Made by a program: the position numbers and the translations under genes | The notes under the pieces: generated by a model | What the model saw: only the letters and a program-made list of their open reading frames with translations | Told to the model about the DNA's origin: nothing | Databases searched by the model: none | Assembly: GCA_032164245.1 (NCBI GenBank) | Contig: JAVMKO010000009.1 | Location: forward strand, 81,944,712-82,008,711 | Length of the DNA stretch: 64,000 nucleotides | Source of the DNA: Sternotherus odoratus | Taxonomy: Eukaryota > Chordata > Testudines > Kinosternidae | Direction: 5' to 3' | Shown: positions 62,641 to 64,000 of the stretch, piece by piece | How the letters are laid out: each line of letters starts with the position of its first letter | How positions within the stretch are numbered: position 1 is the stretch's first letter

Positions 62641-62924
62641 TCACAAACACGGGATCACTGGAAAGGTAGCCCAGAAGGGGTGGTTGAGGAGGAGGGAAAC
62701 CAGCAGTTGGGGTGAGGGGTGAGGTGGACCAAGACACAGCACCTTCTAAAACTTTTTAGATAAACTCAGCCTGCTGCTACTTGTGCTGGCTTGTGGGGTA
62801 GAGTGGGTCGGTCCCCGGAGTTTCCCCCCCCTCCCCCCGGGTTCTCACCCCGTGTCTGGGTGGGAAGCTATGGGACTTGGGGGGGGCGGGGGAGGTGGTT
62901 AGACAGAGGCTGTAGAGGCGATCT

Positions 62925-63180
62925 TTGTTCCTGCTGAAGCTCCACCAGACACCGGAGCATGTCGCTTTGGTCCTCCATTATCCGCAGCATCGCATCCATC
63001 CGTTTTTCTTAGCACTCGTGCCGCTTTTCTTCACGCTCCATCCACCTCTCTGATGCAGCCCTGGACTGTTACCTTGACTCTAACAATTTTTCTCTCCATA
63101 CACTCTACTGAGTGGCTTCAGCGTGAGAGTTCTGCATTAGTTCGTTCAACATGTCATCACGCGTCTTCTTTTTACGTTTC
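62925..63180 (-). pseudogene. C-terminal part of Harbinger accessory (Myb/SANT-type) protein
   Basis: The minus strand reads, with interruptions, MLNELMQNSHAEATQ, then SRAASERWMEREEKRHE, a stop, then KRMDAMLRIMEDQSDMLRCL and VELQQEQ. This is the charged coiled-coil tail I associate with the Myb/SANT-like DNA-binding partner of Harbinger transposases. The Myb domain itself is not visible. Stops in the frame show decay. Confidence 0.6.
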
Positions 63181-63584
63181 GTATCTGCGATAAACGGCGT
63201 GAGGGGCAGGACAGGGGATTCTTAGATAAATGTGCAGCTGCGGTGGGCAAAGAAAGGAACAAGGTTATAAGAGAGAGACCTTTTGCAGCACAATGGGAGT
63301 ACTATTTAAGGGTGAACCACAGTATTCACGGGCCTGATGCGCTTTCTGTACAAGGTCACATTCCGCACCTAAAAGTGACTGGTTGGCTTTCATGTTCACA
63401 CAAACATTCACAGAAGCATCTCTCACACATTAGACAGCCTCAACACGGCTACTGACATCACCATGCAGCCAGCCATGGTAAGCTAAGCCATATTCTTTAC
63501 AGCAGCGCTCCGATGTTCCATACTAACCCATCTCCCTTCCCCCCCACCGCGTGGCTCCCAGTGAACCGCGAATAGCAAAACAAA

Positions 63585-63800
63585 ACAAAAATTCCCTGCT
63601 TTGGGTTCCGGGCTGGGTAGGTGGGAGTGGGGGGCGTGTTGGGTCTGCGTCAGAAGCAGCCGCGAGCAGCAAAACAAAAATTCCCTGTTTGGGCTACGGG
63701 CTGGCATGGGGAGGGGGCGGGGGTGCGTTGGGTCTGCTTTGGAAGCAGCCGCAAGCAGCAAAACAAAAATTCCCTGTTTGGGCTACGGGCTGGGGAAGAT
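63585..63800. repeat. Tandem ~90-bp repeat within the Harbinger element
   Basis: 'agcaaaacaaaaattccctg' plus a following 'gggctacgggctgg' G-rich part occurs about three times (starting near 63580, 63667 and 63757). The matching ORFs on both strands are repeat artefacts. Confidence 0.75.
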
Positions 63801-64000
63801 TAGTTAACAGCCGGGAACATCTGTCCCCCTACTAATTAATTACAGTGCCGTATTTCAAACAGGCAACCGTGAATGACATCACTCTCCTTAGAATTTCTCA
63901 GAGAGATAGAGAACGCATATTACTAGAGTCTCTTCAAAATCCTGGTCCATATGCTGCGATGCCGTGTTACGCAATGACACCAGACTATTTACTAATTTCA

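Larger units (their letters stand above)
61458..64000. mobile_element. PIF-Harbinger transposon, large decayed copy (right end outside)
   Basis: It probably starts at 61458 'ggatatgtcttcactacagc' after TTA (61455-61457). It contains a transposase remnant on the + strand and a second, convergent coding remnant on the minus strand, the two-gene layout usual for Harbinger elements. The matching right terminus is not in the window. It lies in intron 4 of the MAP7D3-like gene. I cannot tell whether the last ~160 bases still belong to it. Confidence 0.75.

Noticed and set aside
63880..64000. Possible fifth MAP7D3-like exon after 'ctctccttag'
   Set aside because: The reading after the acceptor-like site meets stops and lacks the expected charged MAP7 continuation; more likely part of the Harbinger element.

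Overview
This is a vertebrate nuclear window, most likely from a turtle. No species can be fixed from the sequence. The evidence is split vertebrate exons with GT-AG introns, a CpG-rich housekeeping-type promoter, CR1 LINE pieces, hAT, Tigger/pogo and PIF-Harbinger elements, and several copies of a short repeat (core GGTGCCACAGGACTCTTTG) that I recall as very abundant in turtle genomes. There are no operons, phage genes, CRISPR arrays or convincing tRNA/rRNA genes.

One host gene is supported. It is the 5' part of a MAP7-family microtubule-associated protein on the + strand, best matched to MAP7D3. Exon 1 (43768-43816) lies at the 3' edge of a CpG island. Exons 2, 3 and 4 are at 57295-57396, 58168-58248 and 60752-60915. 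They join in frame to 132 codons, and the gene continues past the window. Intron 1 is about 13.5 kb. The introns hold Tigger-type MITEs, a Harbinger-type MITE, a CR1 fragment split by a hAT element, and at the right edge (61458 to window end) a large decayed PIF-Harbinger element with its own transposase remnant.

The first 43 kb is intergenic and rich in repeats. Left to right it holds: a palindromic hAT derivative (1008-2195); a hAT element carrying a 48-bp GC-rich tandem repeat (8143-8485); a Penelope-type RT scrap (~9205-9306); a GC/purine-rich block containing a recognisable first coding exon of a conventional protein kinase C (11256-11422, minus strand) whose splice-donor end has been tandemly copied (10915-11250); a Tigger MITE (12412-12710); a CR1 RT scrap followed by two hAT elements (14130-15199); a 50-bp minisatellite (17771-18070); several MITEs; a large hAT element (28248-29006); a decayed non-LTR retrotransposon with a C-terminal zinc-knuckle-like motif (30355-32612) interrupted by a palindromic short repeat; a Tigger element with a foldback end and an internal satellite (32645-33348); then mostly unique sequence up to a 127-bp GC-box minisatellite directly upstream of the MAP7D3-like promoter.

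Two themes recur. Several unrelated elements exist as foldback (inverted-duplicated) forms, and several DNA transposons carry GC-rich tandem arrays inside their terminal repeats. Element boundaries were set by eye from terminal inverted repeats and target-site duplications read directly in the sequence. Family names come from motif recognition, not from a search.
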